From positions 54,146,239 to 54,210,238 of the forward strand of contig NC_133903.1 of the NCBI RefSeq assembly GCF_964199755.1: a stretch of 64,000 nt of DNA, in the 5' to 3' direction. The DNA is from Larus michahellis. Its lineage: Eukaryota > Chordata > Aves > Charadriiformes > Laridae. Below the pieces are notes generated by a model. The model was not told the DNA's origin. It searched no databases and saw only the letters and a list, made by a program, of their open reading frames with translations. This document shows, piece by piece, positions 38,108-49,300 of this stretch (within the stretch, counting starts at the first letter, position 1; each line of letters begins with the position of its first letter). Both the position numbers and the translations under genes were made by a program.

Positions 38108-38300
38108 TGACCTCAGCAAATATGGCTCCCGAGGCAGCTAATGGTCAGCGCGGAGGGCAGAGCGTGCCCCTACTCAAGATGGCGCCGATATGACTCCGTC
38201 GGGGGCCCCGGCGGGCTCGTGCCCTGAGTAAAGATGGCCGCGCCCGCCACCAGCACCTGGCGGGACGGCGCGCACCTGCCCTCACTTAAGATGTCGGCCA
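38108..38300 (+). promoter_or_regulatory. Four-unit tandem array with YY1-like motifs
   Basis: Four diverged units share a core close to TGCCCTCACTAAAGATGGC. The ATG of the core begins at 38122, 38179, 38234 and 38291, a spacing of 57, 55 and 57 bp. The best copies read AAGATGGCGCC (38176-38186) and AAGATGGCCG (38231-38240), close to the YY1 consensus AANATGGCGGC; the fourth reads AAGATGTCGGCC and the first AATATGGCTCC. The motif is always in the same orientation. In mammals, tandem YY1 sites of this kind mark control regions such as that of Peg3. Function here is inferred. Confidence 0.65.
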
Positions 38301-39099
38301 TGAGGTGGTCTGCTGCGGGTCTGGCTTTGGAGTGGTGTGTTGTTAATGATGCTTTTTATTTTATTTTTTAAGTTAATACTAAATGCCTAGAGTGGGCAAG
38401 CTTTTACCTCAATCAGCGTTTGCTCTTCATAAGGTATTTTGAGGTGATTGCCAACTTTTTTTCACTTCCTGGAAGGTTATTTCATGTTTTTCTAGTATTT
38501 GGTTTTGAAGGTGTTGGTATTTAAGAGAATGTTGTCATTACACAGCCCTTCTGGGAGTCTTTTGGTTTTATCGGTCCTTATTTTGGTGAATGAATGGTGA
38601 CTTACAGGCGAGTCTGTCAGTACCAATGAAAAGTTTGTCATAGTCCCAGATATTCAAAGAATCAGTAAAAACATGGATTTAAAAATGCATGGATCGTTGA
38701 CAAAGAGCTCAGCCAGCAATGCAAAATATTGCCATCTAACAGCTTTTTGGGAGATGTGTGTAAACTAAACTGGCAGTCTGGAGCTCAGCAGGCAAAGTAT
38801 GCAAATGAAAATTGATATTCCGTTCAGCAAGGGGAAGAGAAAGGCCAGGGCCGGGGTGTGCTCCGTCATGAACTCCGCCCTCCGAGATCAGGGCTGAGGT
38901 GCGCCCACGAGGAAAGTGCCTGGGCTCCGCTGTCTGCGCCACGTCCCTCGGATGGATAAATACACGGCTGGCCGTTCGTCACTGTCAGGAAAACTGTCAC
39001 CTTGCACGAGTGCTACGTTAATTAAAAGTGAGGGTGAAGACTGGGAAGTTAGGCCTTCGGAATGCGAAATTTATAAAAGAAGGATATCTTCTTAGCGTG
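38301..39099. other. Non-coding DNA between TM2D1 and PATJ
   Basis: This stretch is AT-rich with no exon-like reading frame. A CpG-richer patch at about 38,840-38,960 could be a minor regulatory element, but nothing specific is recognisable. Confidence 0.5.
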
Positions 39100-39248
39100 T
39101 TGAGTCGCCATCCCTGGAGGTATTTAAAAGACACGTAGATGTCGTGCTGAGGGACATGGTTTAGTGGCAACTTGGCAGTGCTGGGTTAATGGTCAGACTG
39201 GATCATCTTAAAGCTCTCTTCCATGCAAAATGATTCTATCATTCTATG
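39100..39248 (+). mobile_element. CR1 LINE 3' end fragment
   Basis: It matches the CR1 3' UTR: gagtcgccatccctggagg, then the region ggacatggtttagtgg, the typical ctgggttaatggtc, and the terminal gattctatcattctatg repeat. The copy is truncated at its 5' end and inserted in plus orientation between the two divergent genes. Confidence 0.9.
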
Positions 39249-39985
39249 TCAGATGCCCTAGTGCAATAGCTATTGCTTAGTAAAACAAAACATGCACTAT
39301 AGGGAGGGGAAATCAATCCAAAGTTTTGAGGTAAAATTAATTTCCAAACCTTTTGTAGCCCCTATCCTATGCAACTAGCAGGGCTGTGTAAGATCTGCAG
39401 CAAATGAGCTAGTGAAACAGCATAGCAGAATAAAAGTTATTTTTGGAGAGCTTCACTTGACCGTTTTATGTGTGTGTACGTACTTTAAAAAAATCTAAAA
39501 GCAGACTACTATACAGGTTTCAGAAGTAGGAAAACTTTGCCGCAGGGACTCGAGCCATCCCAGGCGAGGCACCGTGTCCCTGGGAAGCCGCAGGTGTGTT
39601 TTGGATGCTATTGGGAGCAGTGCTGGGAGAGGCAGTTGTCCATCGCCGGTTCTATGATCCGTGGGGAAAGCGATAACAATCCCTTAAGGCCATCGGAGCC
39701 CCTGTCCCCCGAGGGCTCTGGCCATCCCCTTCTGTGGAAGTGCTGAGGGCCGTGCTGCTGAGGCCTCTACAGAAATCTGAGTTCAAAACGGCTCTGAATT
39801 CACGTCTGGACACCGATTTACTGCAAATGAGTACACATAAAGCTTTTCTACGGAGTCGACAGCTACTTTTTGCCCTCAGTCTGGTGGCCATGTTGATACG
39901 CATGTCCTTTAGGCCTATGGTTTATAAATACACGGGCAGGTCAGCATCACCTGAAAATCGCCTCGGTTTTTAAGCTCTGCATTTT
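39249..39985. other. Upstream flank of the PATJ CpG block
   Basis: This is mixed-composition DNA with no supported exon. A TATA-like string TTTATAAATAC occurs at about 39,920-39,931 on the plus strand, some 60 nt before the CpG-rich block; it may be chance or a core promoter element for PATJ. Confidence 0.35.
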
Positions 39986-40680
39986 GCAGTGCAGCAACCA
40001 CTACTCCCGGCGGCCAGACCGAGCGTCCCGTCCGGGCCTTTGCCTGCGGGGTCCCGTCCTCCCCGTCCCCTTCTCCGAGCCCGCAGCCGCCTCCACCTCA
40101 CACTCTTCCCCACAGCACCTGAGGGCTCGTACCGCTCAGCCGGAGCTCCGCGAGCAGCCAAAGGGTGGTTTGCCGCCAGCGGGGCTTCTCCCTCCGGCCC
40201 GGCCCGCCGCTACGGGCCTCCCCGGACACGGTCTGCCGGCGGCTCCCGCCCCCGCCGGAGGGATGCGGCCCGGCCGTCCCCTGGGAGGCGGCTCTCCCGC
40301 CGCGCCGCCCCGGCTTCCTACGCCGCAGGTGAGGCGGGATCGTCGTCCCCCCCCCCCTCCCCGCTTCCCGCTTCCGCCCAGGTGAGAGCCGGCGGCCATC
40401 GCGCTGCTCCGACCGCCGCCGCCGCCTCCCGCCCGCAGGTACCGGCCCCTCGCCCCGTCCCTCGGCCTCAGCAGCGCCCCCGGCGCTGAGGGGCGCCCGC
40501 CGCTGGTTCCCCTTCTTCCTGCCCGGCTCGGCCTCCCGGCTCCCTCAGACCGCCGTGGGCTCGAGTTTCGATAGAGAAGGCGGCGCGGCCGGGAGCGGAG
40601 GGGCGGCCCTCGGCCCTGCCCCAGAGGGGAGGCCTCGCTGCCCTCGACGCCCCGGCCGCCGGCGGGTGCGGTATGTGGGA
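39986..40680 (+). promoter_or_regulatory. PATJ: CpG island: likely PATJ promoter and untranslated first exon
   Basis: This block of very high GC and CpG density lies about 5.6 kb upstream of the PATJ start-codon exon. It holds three plus-strand candidate donors: CAG|GTGAGG at 40328/40329, CAG|GTGAGA at 40381/40382 and CAG|GTACCG at 40438/40439. The first translated exon at 46301 begins with an acceptor, so an upstream untranslated exon is needed, and this island is the obvious place. Which donor is used and where transcription starts cannot be seen. Confidence 0.65.
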
Positions 40681-43600
40681 GGGGGTAGGTAGGGTCAGCT
40701 GGTGGTGAGAGCTCTTCCGGAGGAGTTTAATGCCTTCTTCAGCCTGGCTAGTGCTTGGTCATGGCATGGATCCTCGGTAGAAGGGTTTCCTACCGTCTCC
40801 TGGCTCCCTCGCGGTGTGATTGCCACCCTGCACTTGGCCGGAGACTCCCACCGCGGAACCCCTTGAGGCTTCATGCACCGGGGTGTTAGCGGCTCCATGA
40901 GGGCCCCAGCGAAGGCACTCCGCGGGGCAGGAGCCCTCTTGGCGTCATCTTGTTGTGCAGACAGTGCCCATTGCTCGGAGAGGCTGTGGTGAGGAGGAGA
41001 GGAGGCGCGAGGGAAGGAACACACCCTTTGCAACATGTTCCATCAGTGCCTGTCAACTCAGAGGTTCCTAATGAAGCAGGCTTTTTTTTTTTTCTCTATT
41101 TAGGAGTTGATTGATAAGAGACCAGTTCCTTTACGTTCCTTGTAAATTTCTGAAGCTTAGAAATTCAGTATGGTTCCAGGTCTAAGAACTCTGCTTCACC
41201 ATGATGTGATTTGTTAGTCATGTACACTTTCATCATAGCGATTCTAGGATTTATTGCCTAATTCCGGTAGAATATTACAATATTTAGATCTGGGAAACAA
41301 GTTTTCCTCAAGCTTTGTGAGAATAGGTTTCTGAGACTATGTTATTGCTCCACGGAGAATGGCTTCGGCGTGAGCTCACCCTCCTATTAGACATCAGAGG
41401 ACCCACACCGGCGCTTCCCTCGAGGCTGAAGTCCGCAGGAATTCAGGTTCTGCTTGTTAAAAGTTAGCATGCCTTGAGAGTGAGTAAGGCTCCTCTTGAT
41501 CTGCATAGAGACTGGTAATCACAGGCGCAGAGTTATTTTTTGTTTTGCTTTCCTCTTCTTGTGGTCGCCAATCGTATGTAACAACAGGACACACTACACA
41601 CTCAGTTTACCCATGGAGTAAGTTTTTTATATTTAACAGTCTTTAGCTTTGACCTGCTTTACCCTGTATGATGTATTTGTGTTTAGGTACTCAGAGCACT
41701 GTTTGGTTGTTTCCTTCTTTCAAGTGCCTGGAGCAGTCAGCACGTGCTCTATAGCACTTTTTATAAACACTGCAGCATTACACAGAACAGCAGGTTTTGG
41801 TGGTTTCATCTGAAAGGCGTATGCATGCTAAGCTTGGTTGGATTAAATTCTTCTGTACGTTACCAGGATGGAAAACCGAGCATAACATATAGGACAGCAA
41901 AATATGTGTTAGAATAGTGTTTTTTCACAGTGCATAGTTGTTTGATGGTGTGTAAACGATATGATTTTTAATATCTGAAGTTACAGGTGGTGCTGTGTTA
42001 GGACAATTTAGGATTAAGATCACCCTGACAAATGCTGGTTTCCCTTTTGGTTTTATCAAATTTTAAACTGTTTGGTCTGAAACTTTGCAAGTCAGTGATC
42101 TCTGATGAGGAAGACAATAGGCACCGTATCGGTCGTTCCTGATAATGGGGCCAGGAAAAATTACAACTGCATTAGTGCAGAAAGGTGACTTTGGATTGGG
42201 ATGTACTGTTGGCTGTTCCTGTGGCAGGCTGCTCAGATTGGCCATGTTAGAAGCCTTTGAAAAATAGCAGCAGTTAGCACTTGTGCATTAAGGACCCAAT
42301 GCCCAAAAGGTTACACCCATGCTGAGCAGGGAGAGCTTCCCATGAGGCAGGACTTCCCTGCAGGCACGTCTCCTGGAAGGACACAGGTTGTTGGAGGCCA
42401 AGCTGAAGGACGCAGGGCAGAAGCCATTGTAGTTGTTAGGTGGGCGGGGAGAAACAGACAGAAGAATATCTGCTGGCTAAACCGTGTCCTCCTCCAGATC
42501 CCAGCAGGAAAACCCTTTTTTTTTGTCTTTCAGCAGCCCTTTGTGGAGGGCAGGTGTTTGTCAAGGCCACTGCCAGGGCTGTCGTGTTCCCCTCTGGCTC
42601 TGGGATGTGCCGGGGTTGAGCGCCCTGTGTCTCCGTGCAAGTGGCAGGCATCTGGCAGGGAGGTGATGGCAATGGAAGACTTAAACCTTTCAGCTCTTCT
42701 GATGACCTCTGCTGGCATCAGCATGGGGGAATTCCTTTTTTCTTAGTCTGCTTTTGAAGAAGATCCAAGTCTTAGGATTTCATACAAAAACCTTATGAAA
42801 CTTTCCCGCTCCCTATGATGCGTTGAGTTCAGCTCTCAAAAGTGAAGACAGTAAAAACCCAGATGCATGCTGTGCTGGAGTGTGGGGTTTTTTCTGGTGT
42901 TAGAAAACACTAAACTTCCTGAAATTCATTATTTTCCTCAATGATTTTACAGTTATTTTGGGAGTTGTGACATAAATTTTGGACTGAGGTTTGCAGTTTT
43001 GTCTACCAATAAGATAAATAAGTGGCTGTAGAAATCCAAGAATGGAGCTAAGGAAGTTGAATGTGGAGTGGGTGAACTGATTTTAACAAGACAGACTATA
43101 GTGTTTTGTATCACTTCAAAATTATCATTTAGGAGTGGACCTCCTAATTTAGCAACTGTCTGTTGATGCCTTGCTTGGACTTAACATCAGTGTTTGGAAA
43201 TTGTTTAATGATAAGGTGTTTGGGCCCCAAAACATAAACAGCTCAATAGTACATAGAGTTCTGCGTTTCTCTGGTGCCTACAAGGCAGTCTTGGAGACCT
43301 GTCCTCAATTACACATTACTTGAAAACTTTAAATTAGCTTATATTTTCAGGGATCCCCTCAGATCAGAAGGAGCTGTTTCCTCTAAAATATAACACACTT
43401 CCCCCCCCCCCCCCCCCCATTCTCTTTTTATGCAAGAAAGGAGAACAAAGAAATACTGAGGGTGGTTTTAACTTATTGCTCGAAAAGAAATCATTAAAAA
43501 CCATTGCAAGCTGGCTGGAGGCCAGCTTTGATCACGAGGAATCCCAAAGTGCTGTGTAAACTTGAACTGTTATACGAACTGTACCTGAGGTCCACTTTGG

Positions 43601-46300
43601 CGTCCACTGGCGCAGAGTGGTCTGCAATGGCTCTTAGCTCAAGCAGGAAGCTGAAACTTTCTTTAATCTTTTTTTCCTCCCCTTTTGCACCTCCTTTGTC
43701 AGGGGACTTCTGCCTAGATGGAGCCTGGTTCTCTTACCTACATTTTTCTGCTTAAATTTTTCTTTCTTGGATCTGTACCCATCATCATAATTGCTATTGT
43801 TACACACGCTGTAATGGAAAAAAGATTAATCTTGGAGACTGTCAGCGCCACACTTTGAGGCTGTTTTTGAATGATGCAGGCTATTTCTCATGGTGCGGTT
43901 TGCCAGTGCAGCTGAGCTGCTGCCGCTGCCTGCTGCAAGGTGCGGTCCCGCTTCCCCGGCACTTCTCGCCCCGCTCCTGCATTGCCAGTGCTGGCAGTTG
44001 AGAGCTGACTGGGCAAAAAGCTCACCCTACCAAAATGTGATGGTTTTTTCTGCCTGTTTAGCTCCGTGTTCCAGCTCACTATGGGATCAGATGAATGAGT
44101 GCACACACAGATGGAAAGGGAAGAACAAAATGCATGAAAAAGGGCTGGAGAGCTGGACCAGCCTCCTGGCTGCAGCTATTAGATGGGCATGGTGCTGTCA
44201 AGTTGTCATTATTTCCTGCCATGCTGGATTTCTTTTCTGAGTTTAATCTTTTCTTCACCCTACTGCTGGTTTAAAGGTGTTTCAAGCCTCTTTTCCTCAT
44301 AGGAGTTATTTTGCATCCCTTTCTGATGTGTTCGCTTGCTTTAGGTTTTCTTTTTTCTCTTTTAACTGCTGATGTGAAGTAGAAAAATAGAGGAGGGAAG
44401 CGAATGGAGGGAAGTTAAATTGGGAAGAAAGAACAAATTTCCATATTCTTTGTCGTGTTTTGTTAAGGTTCATGCAATACTTCTAGTCACGGAGGTTTTG
44501 TCTTTTTGGTTTAGATGAAGACTCAGGAATGTATAAGGAAATGGTATTTTCATCTGTTCTTCAGAATCAGATCTCAGCACAGAATCAAAGGCTGCTGTGC
44601 TCTTAGAAGTGTTTTATTTCAAATGGAAAAGAAAATAAAGCTGCAGCACTTACAAAAGTTCAGATGCATTCCTGAAAATCTTTCAGGGGTTGTATGGGTT
44701 TGCCGCTTCAACTCTTGCTATGACTTTGATTTAAAATGACCTCCTAAATCTGTTAATAGTCTTGCAAAGCGGCTCATTTTGCTTGGCCCTGGGTGGAAAC
44801 CATGCAAACCCACCGAGTTCTGCAGGAATTTCTCCAGGAGCCAAAGCTGCTCAGATCCAGTAAAGGCTGCATAAATCTGAAATTGTGGTTTGTGACACAC
44901 CTCCACTTTTTTTTTTTTTCATTAGGGAAATGAATTTTTAGGCTTCAGATTAGGCTTAATCTGACTCTTCAGAAGATAAGCTATTCACCTGCATACTTAA
45001 TATTTCATTAAATATAACAAGGTTCTCTCAGAACTCAAGATGTTTTCAGTGTGAGCGCAGACAGTGTCAGAGGCAGAGCTGAAAGTGTCAGAGGTCCTGC
45101 TGGGAGAGAGCCCCTGGGATGTGCTTACCCTGCTATTGCATTCAGATGCCTATGACCCTTTCTACTCTTGAATTGCAAGGTTTAAAAAGTAGATACAGAG
45201 ATTTTTTAAATACATATATGGCTATTTTTGTTCCAAAATAGTTTTGAATATATCATTCTGAAATACACAGTTACATCCTGGGTAGAGTTACAATTATGTA
45301 AATTGCGCTATTAAATGGCTGACTTCTTTCAGAGAGGCTTGTACTAAGTAAAGAAATCTTGTTCCTCGTGTATGTTTTGGTATAACTGCCTTGATAGATT
45401 TCAGAATGACAGGCTCCACATCAACGTAATAACATGCAAGTAAGGGTACAAATTTATCATCGCTGGTAATTGCAAGTCTGTTGTTTTTATGCTGCCATCT
45501 AGGCCTCAGCCCCAGTTGGAGACCGGTTCTATTTGGCACTGTAGAGGAGCGTGATAAAGGATATTTTGTTGCTTCAAAGCTTGTCATGTACATAGAAAAG
45601 AAAAAGGCAAGCTCACGTAGGAGAAGGCAACAAGCTGCTTTCACCTGTTTGACATCAGCGCTGTGATTAGAACTAACCTACCTTAGGAATGTCTTGGACT
45701 TGGGATTGATTTGGCCAGTTTTGGGCCCGAATGCCATGCTTGTCCCGTGAGTGGAGGGAACTTCATTGTTTTATAGGGAGATGCAAGGTTTCACCTATAT
45801 CGTCATATGGCAGGGCAGAGCTATCATGATAAGAATACGGTCTACAAGTAGTTAAAGTAATCGAGAAGAAAGTGCCTTTTAAATAATAGGAAGTTTTAAA
45901 CTGTATGTATATTTAATAACATTACAACTTTAATGTCCATATTCAAAATAATTTGGTTGAACCTAGTTGTCTCAGTTTTCTTGCCCAATGTTTGTTTTTA
46001 TAACCTGCATTTTTACTCATATTGGAAAAGGTTATTCATATTCCTTCCTGTGTGCGAAAGGAAAAGCACACAGAACAAGGAAAAAAAATTTGATGTGCTG
46101 AGGCCGCAATACAGCAATTAGCTATATTGAGAGCTTTGTTGAAAACTTGGGGTAAACAACAGGGGGTAGTACTATTTTTTTTTATTAAATTTGTTATAGT
46201 TAGCTTAATATTTTATTATTGCTTTTATTGACTGTGTATCTGTTAGCATTCTGCTCGGATATATAAATTATTAATTTGATTTTTTTTAAACCTCATCTAG
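40681..46300 (+). other. PATJ: PATJ first intron (inferred)
   Basis: I see no coding exon here. GC-richer patches occur at 40,690-41,040, 42,330-42,700 and 43,890-44,000; open frames inside them lack family similarity and splice context. An 18-base C run lies at 43,401-43,418. The upstream boundary depends on which donor in the CpG island is used. Confidence 0.6.
43401..43418. repeat. Poly(C) tract, 18 bases
   Basis: An uninterrupted run of 18 C lies in the PATJ first intron. Such long G/C homopolymers are unusual in vertebrate introns and are likely polymorphic. Confidence 0.95.
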
Positions 46301-46334
46301 GTTATTCTGAGTAATTCCAAAAATACCCTTCAAC

Positions 46335-46356
46335 ATGCCTGAAAATCCTGCTGCAG
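46335..46356 (+). CDS. PATJ: PATJ start-codon exon
   Basis: The exon starts at 46301 after acceptor CATCTAG and carries 34 nt of 5' UTR, then the ATG at 46335 and MPENPAA, identical in style to mammalian PATJ. It ends with one base of the Asp8 codon before GTATGT. The following intron is only 82 nt. Confidence 0.93.
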
Positions 46357-49300
46357 GTATGTAGTCTGAAAGTGATTACTTTTGTTAAGCAGAGAGAAAT
46401 GAAGCTCCGTTCCTAACATGTACTACTTTGTGGTGCAGATAAGCAGCAGGTGCTGCAGATCCTTGATCGACTGCAAGCAAAACTGCGTGAGAAAAGAGAT
46501 TCCCAACATAATGAAAACCTGACTGTTTTGCGTAACACACTCAGGAGCCCTTTGTTTAACCAGATACTGACCCTCCAGCAATCCATCAAGCAACTGAAGG
46601 AACAAGTGAGTGTAAAATTACAATTGTTGGTGTGATGATAACTATAGTGAACTTGGAATTGAAAACAAGGTATGTAGGCATGTGTTAATGAGGGCCCTCT
46701 CATTAATAAGCTGTAACTTGGTGTGAGTCAGTGTTGGGCTTTTGGGTTTTTTTTGGTCAAGCGTCACTACTGAAATGAGAAGTGGTATCACAGCAAACAG
46801 GTCATGGGGACATGTGCTTTGAAAGGGATGCAGAAGAGGCAGGCATTGAGAACCACATCAGTCATAGAAAAGCATCTGCAAAAGACATCAGCTCTAGTAC
46901 TTTGAGTTCTGACTGCAGTTGGAACGAGGATCCTTTGTTTTTTACAGAAGCTAAATGCTGTTTATCAGCTATCTGGCAGCATCTTTTCTCCTTAAAAGAC
47001 ATCATCACTTAGTTCCTGCTGACTTGTACAGGAATGGTTAACCTGTTTTGGGAAATACAATCTAGAAAACCACACCTGAAGATTTGCCAAGCTCTGATGC
47101 AGGTGTACCCAAGCTAGCTTTAAAACGACTTGGCTCCAGCAGTGGAAGGAACTGGTGTGGATTGGTTTCTAACGCCAACTGACACTTTGATCTTGTGGAC
47201 ATGGGTATCAGTGACACATCTGTGTGAACAGGTCTCACTGAGCAGTTAGCAGAATCAGGCATGCAAATTTAAAATCAGGGACTAGCTTGGCATACCCTAA
47301 GCAGCAGCAATCCCTGTCTCTGCTGTTACTGCACCTGCCCAGCTGCAGATACAGAGGGTGGGGGTCAGGGGGACAATGCCATCTTTCTGTCATTGCTAAA
47401 TGTATTGCACGTGTTCCTGCCAGGGTGACATGGTAGTAGTTGTGCCATTTGTTTTCCCTTCTTCCCATGTTCACAAAGGTGCTGTATCTTCTCCTGTTCC
47501 TTCCTTTCAAAGCTTGGATGCATGCCTGCAAGCTATTCAAGATAGACGAAAATGCAAACCTATGTAAGATCATGCTTTGTGACTGTGGCATAATGGAATT
47601 TATATCCAGAATGTTCAGAATTATCATATGTAGCAAATTTTGGTTTTCTTGAAATTCTTTTTAAGCATGTCCCTCATGAGCAGTTTCATTGAGGATGGGA
47701 TTTTTCAGTTTACTATGTCGCAGTTGGAATATTTCTGCATTTCTTCATTGTCAGGACTAAACATTGAACTGCAAGTTCTAGCAACGGTAACGTGTTCAAT
47801 GATAGCTAGCTTGTACCCTAGGCTGTCTCTGGGGAGGAGGTAATACAGACAGGCCTTTGGCTCCTCACTGACTAAGTGACTCTTAAGAAATTTGGATTCA
47901 TGTGCCCAAAATGTCTAGATTTACCTGACAGTTGCAACAGTGTTTGAGTGCATCTCTAATGTTGTTGCTTTTGCATGTGTTGCTTCTGGAATATCAGGGT
48001 GAAAAGAGGATAATGGGCACGGGCAGGGAAGCAGGATGAAAAAAAATTGAGAAAATGAGGGGAGTAGAAACACAGCTGAAACGTTCAGGGAACTTTTCCT
48101 TCCGAAAAACAATTTAAACTTGATGTGGTAGCCTGGTTATAGGTTATACCTTAACATAGCCTAATTTATACAGGTGAGTATATTTGTGTGAATAGGCATA
48201 TATGAACATATGTATGCTTGCTGCTTTGGCACTTTTCACACAAGATGATATGTGTGGAAATCTATTTTGTTTTTAATATTTTTTTTCTACATCTTTGTTC
48301 ATTTTCAACAGCTCAATTATATGCCTCCTGACCGGTCAGTAGATTTTGATTTTACTAAGAGAGGGCTGCTAGTGTTTGCTGACAAGTCAGTTGCTGCTGG
48401 GAGCGTGTCTGTACCTTGCAGTTCACCTGAACTCAAAGCATCCACCTTCACTCCAAACCTGGGAGTTAATGAATTTAATGCAATCATCCAACAGATGGCA
48501 AAGGTAAGGCTCTTCGGCTTAGTGAACCAAACTTATTTTCCTTTAATGCCAAACTTTTTCTTGCAGGCTTTTGGAGTAAATTTTCAAACATGCACTTCTG
48601 TTGTGTATCTGGGAGTGTGGGCCTTCCGAGCCAGTAAGAGAGTAGAAGTGCTGAGGATAACTTTTCCCTGTGAAAGATAATGTCAGCACTGGCAAGTGGT
48701 TTGGTGGTGTGGGTTATTTTATTTTTTTCCCCTTTGCCAATTTTTTTGTCCTACTTTCTACAAAACACATCAATGTAGAAAAGAAATTTCAGTTGCCAGA
48801 AAAATTTTCTGGTATTTGATGACACTTAATTGAAAATGAACGTTTTCTGCAGAAACTTGTTTTGATGGAGAGACTTGTTTTATCAAGTACATTTTAAATT
48901 GGAAACGTACCAACTTTGTTAATATATGAACAGTGCAAACGATTAAAAGAACTGGCATGTAGTATTTTATTTAACTTTTCATTTAGTATGTCTTAACTTT
49001 GCCAGCCAGATGCTGATTTCATTAACATGTGATGTAGCATGTACCAGATGCTTATGGAAGTTGTACAGGTGCAGACATCCACCCATGTGGGATTGGCATT
49101 TATACCACAAATGTATTGTTCTGTGTTACTTTGAACCATTAATTTAATTGGTTAGTCATGCCTTTCTATATTAAGTAACTGTTGCTAATTGACTACCTTA
49201 ATGTAGCTGTAATATTTTGAGCATAACTCTTCTCATTAGTGTGTCATTAACTCATCAGATAAAAGATTTAGTGGTAAAGACTGCACATTATTTTGGATAA

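Noticed and set aside
39984..40489. 133- and 166-codon frames in the PATJ CpG island
   Set aside because: Two overlapping frames open only because of GC richness; PATJ begins at the well-conserved MPENPAA codon at 46335.
48252..48680. 142-codon frame starting before and ending after a PATJ exon
   Set aside because: Only 48312-48503 matches PATJ; the remainder is intron read-through past clear AG and GT sites.
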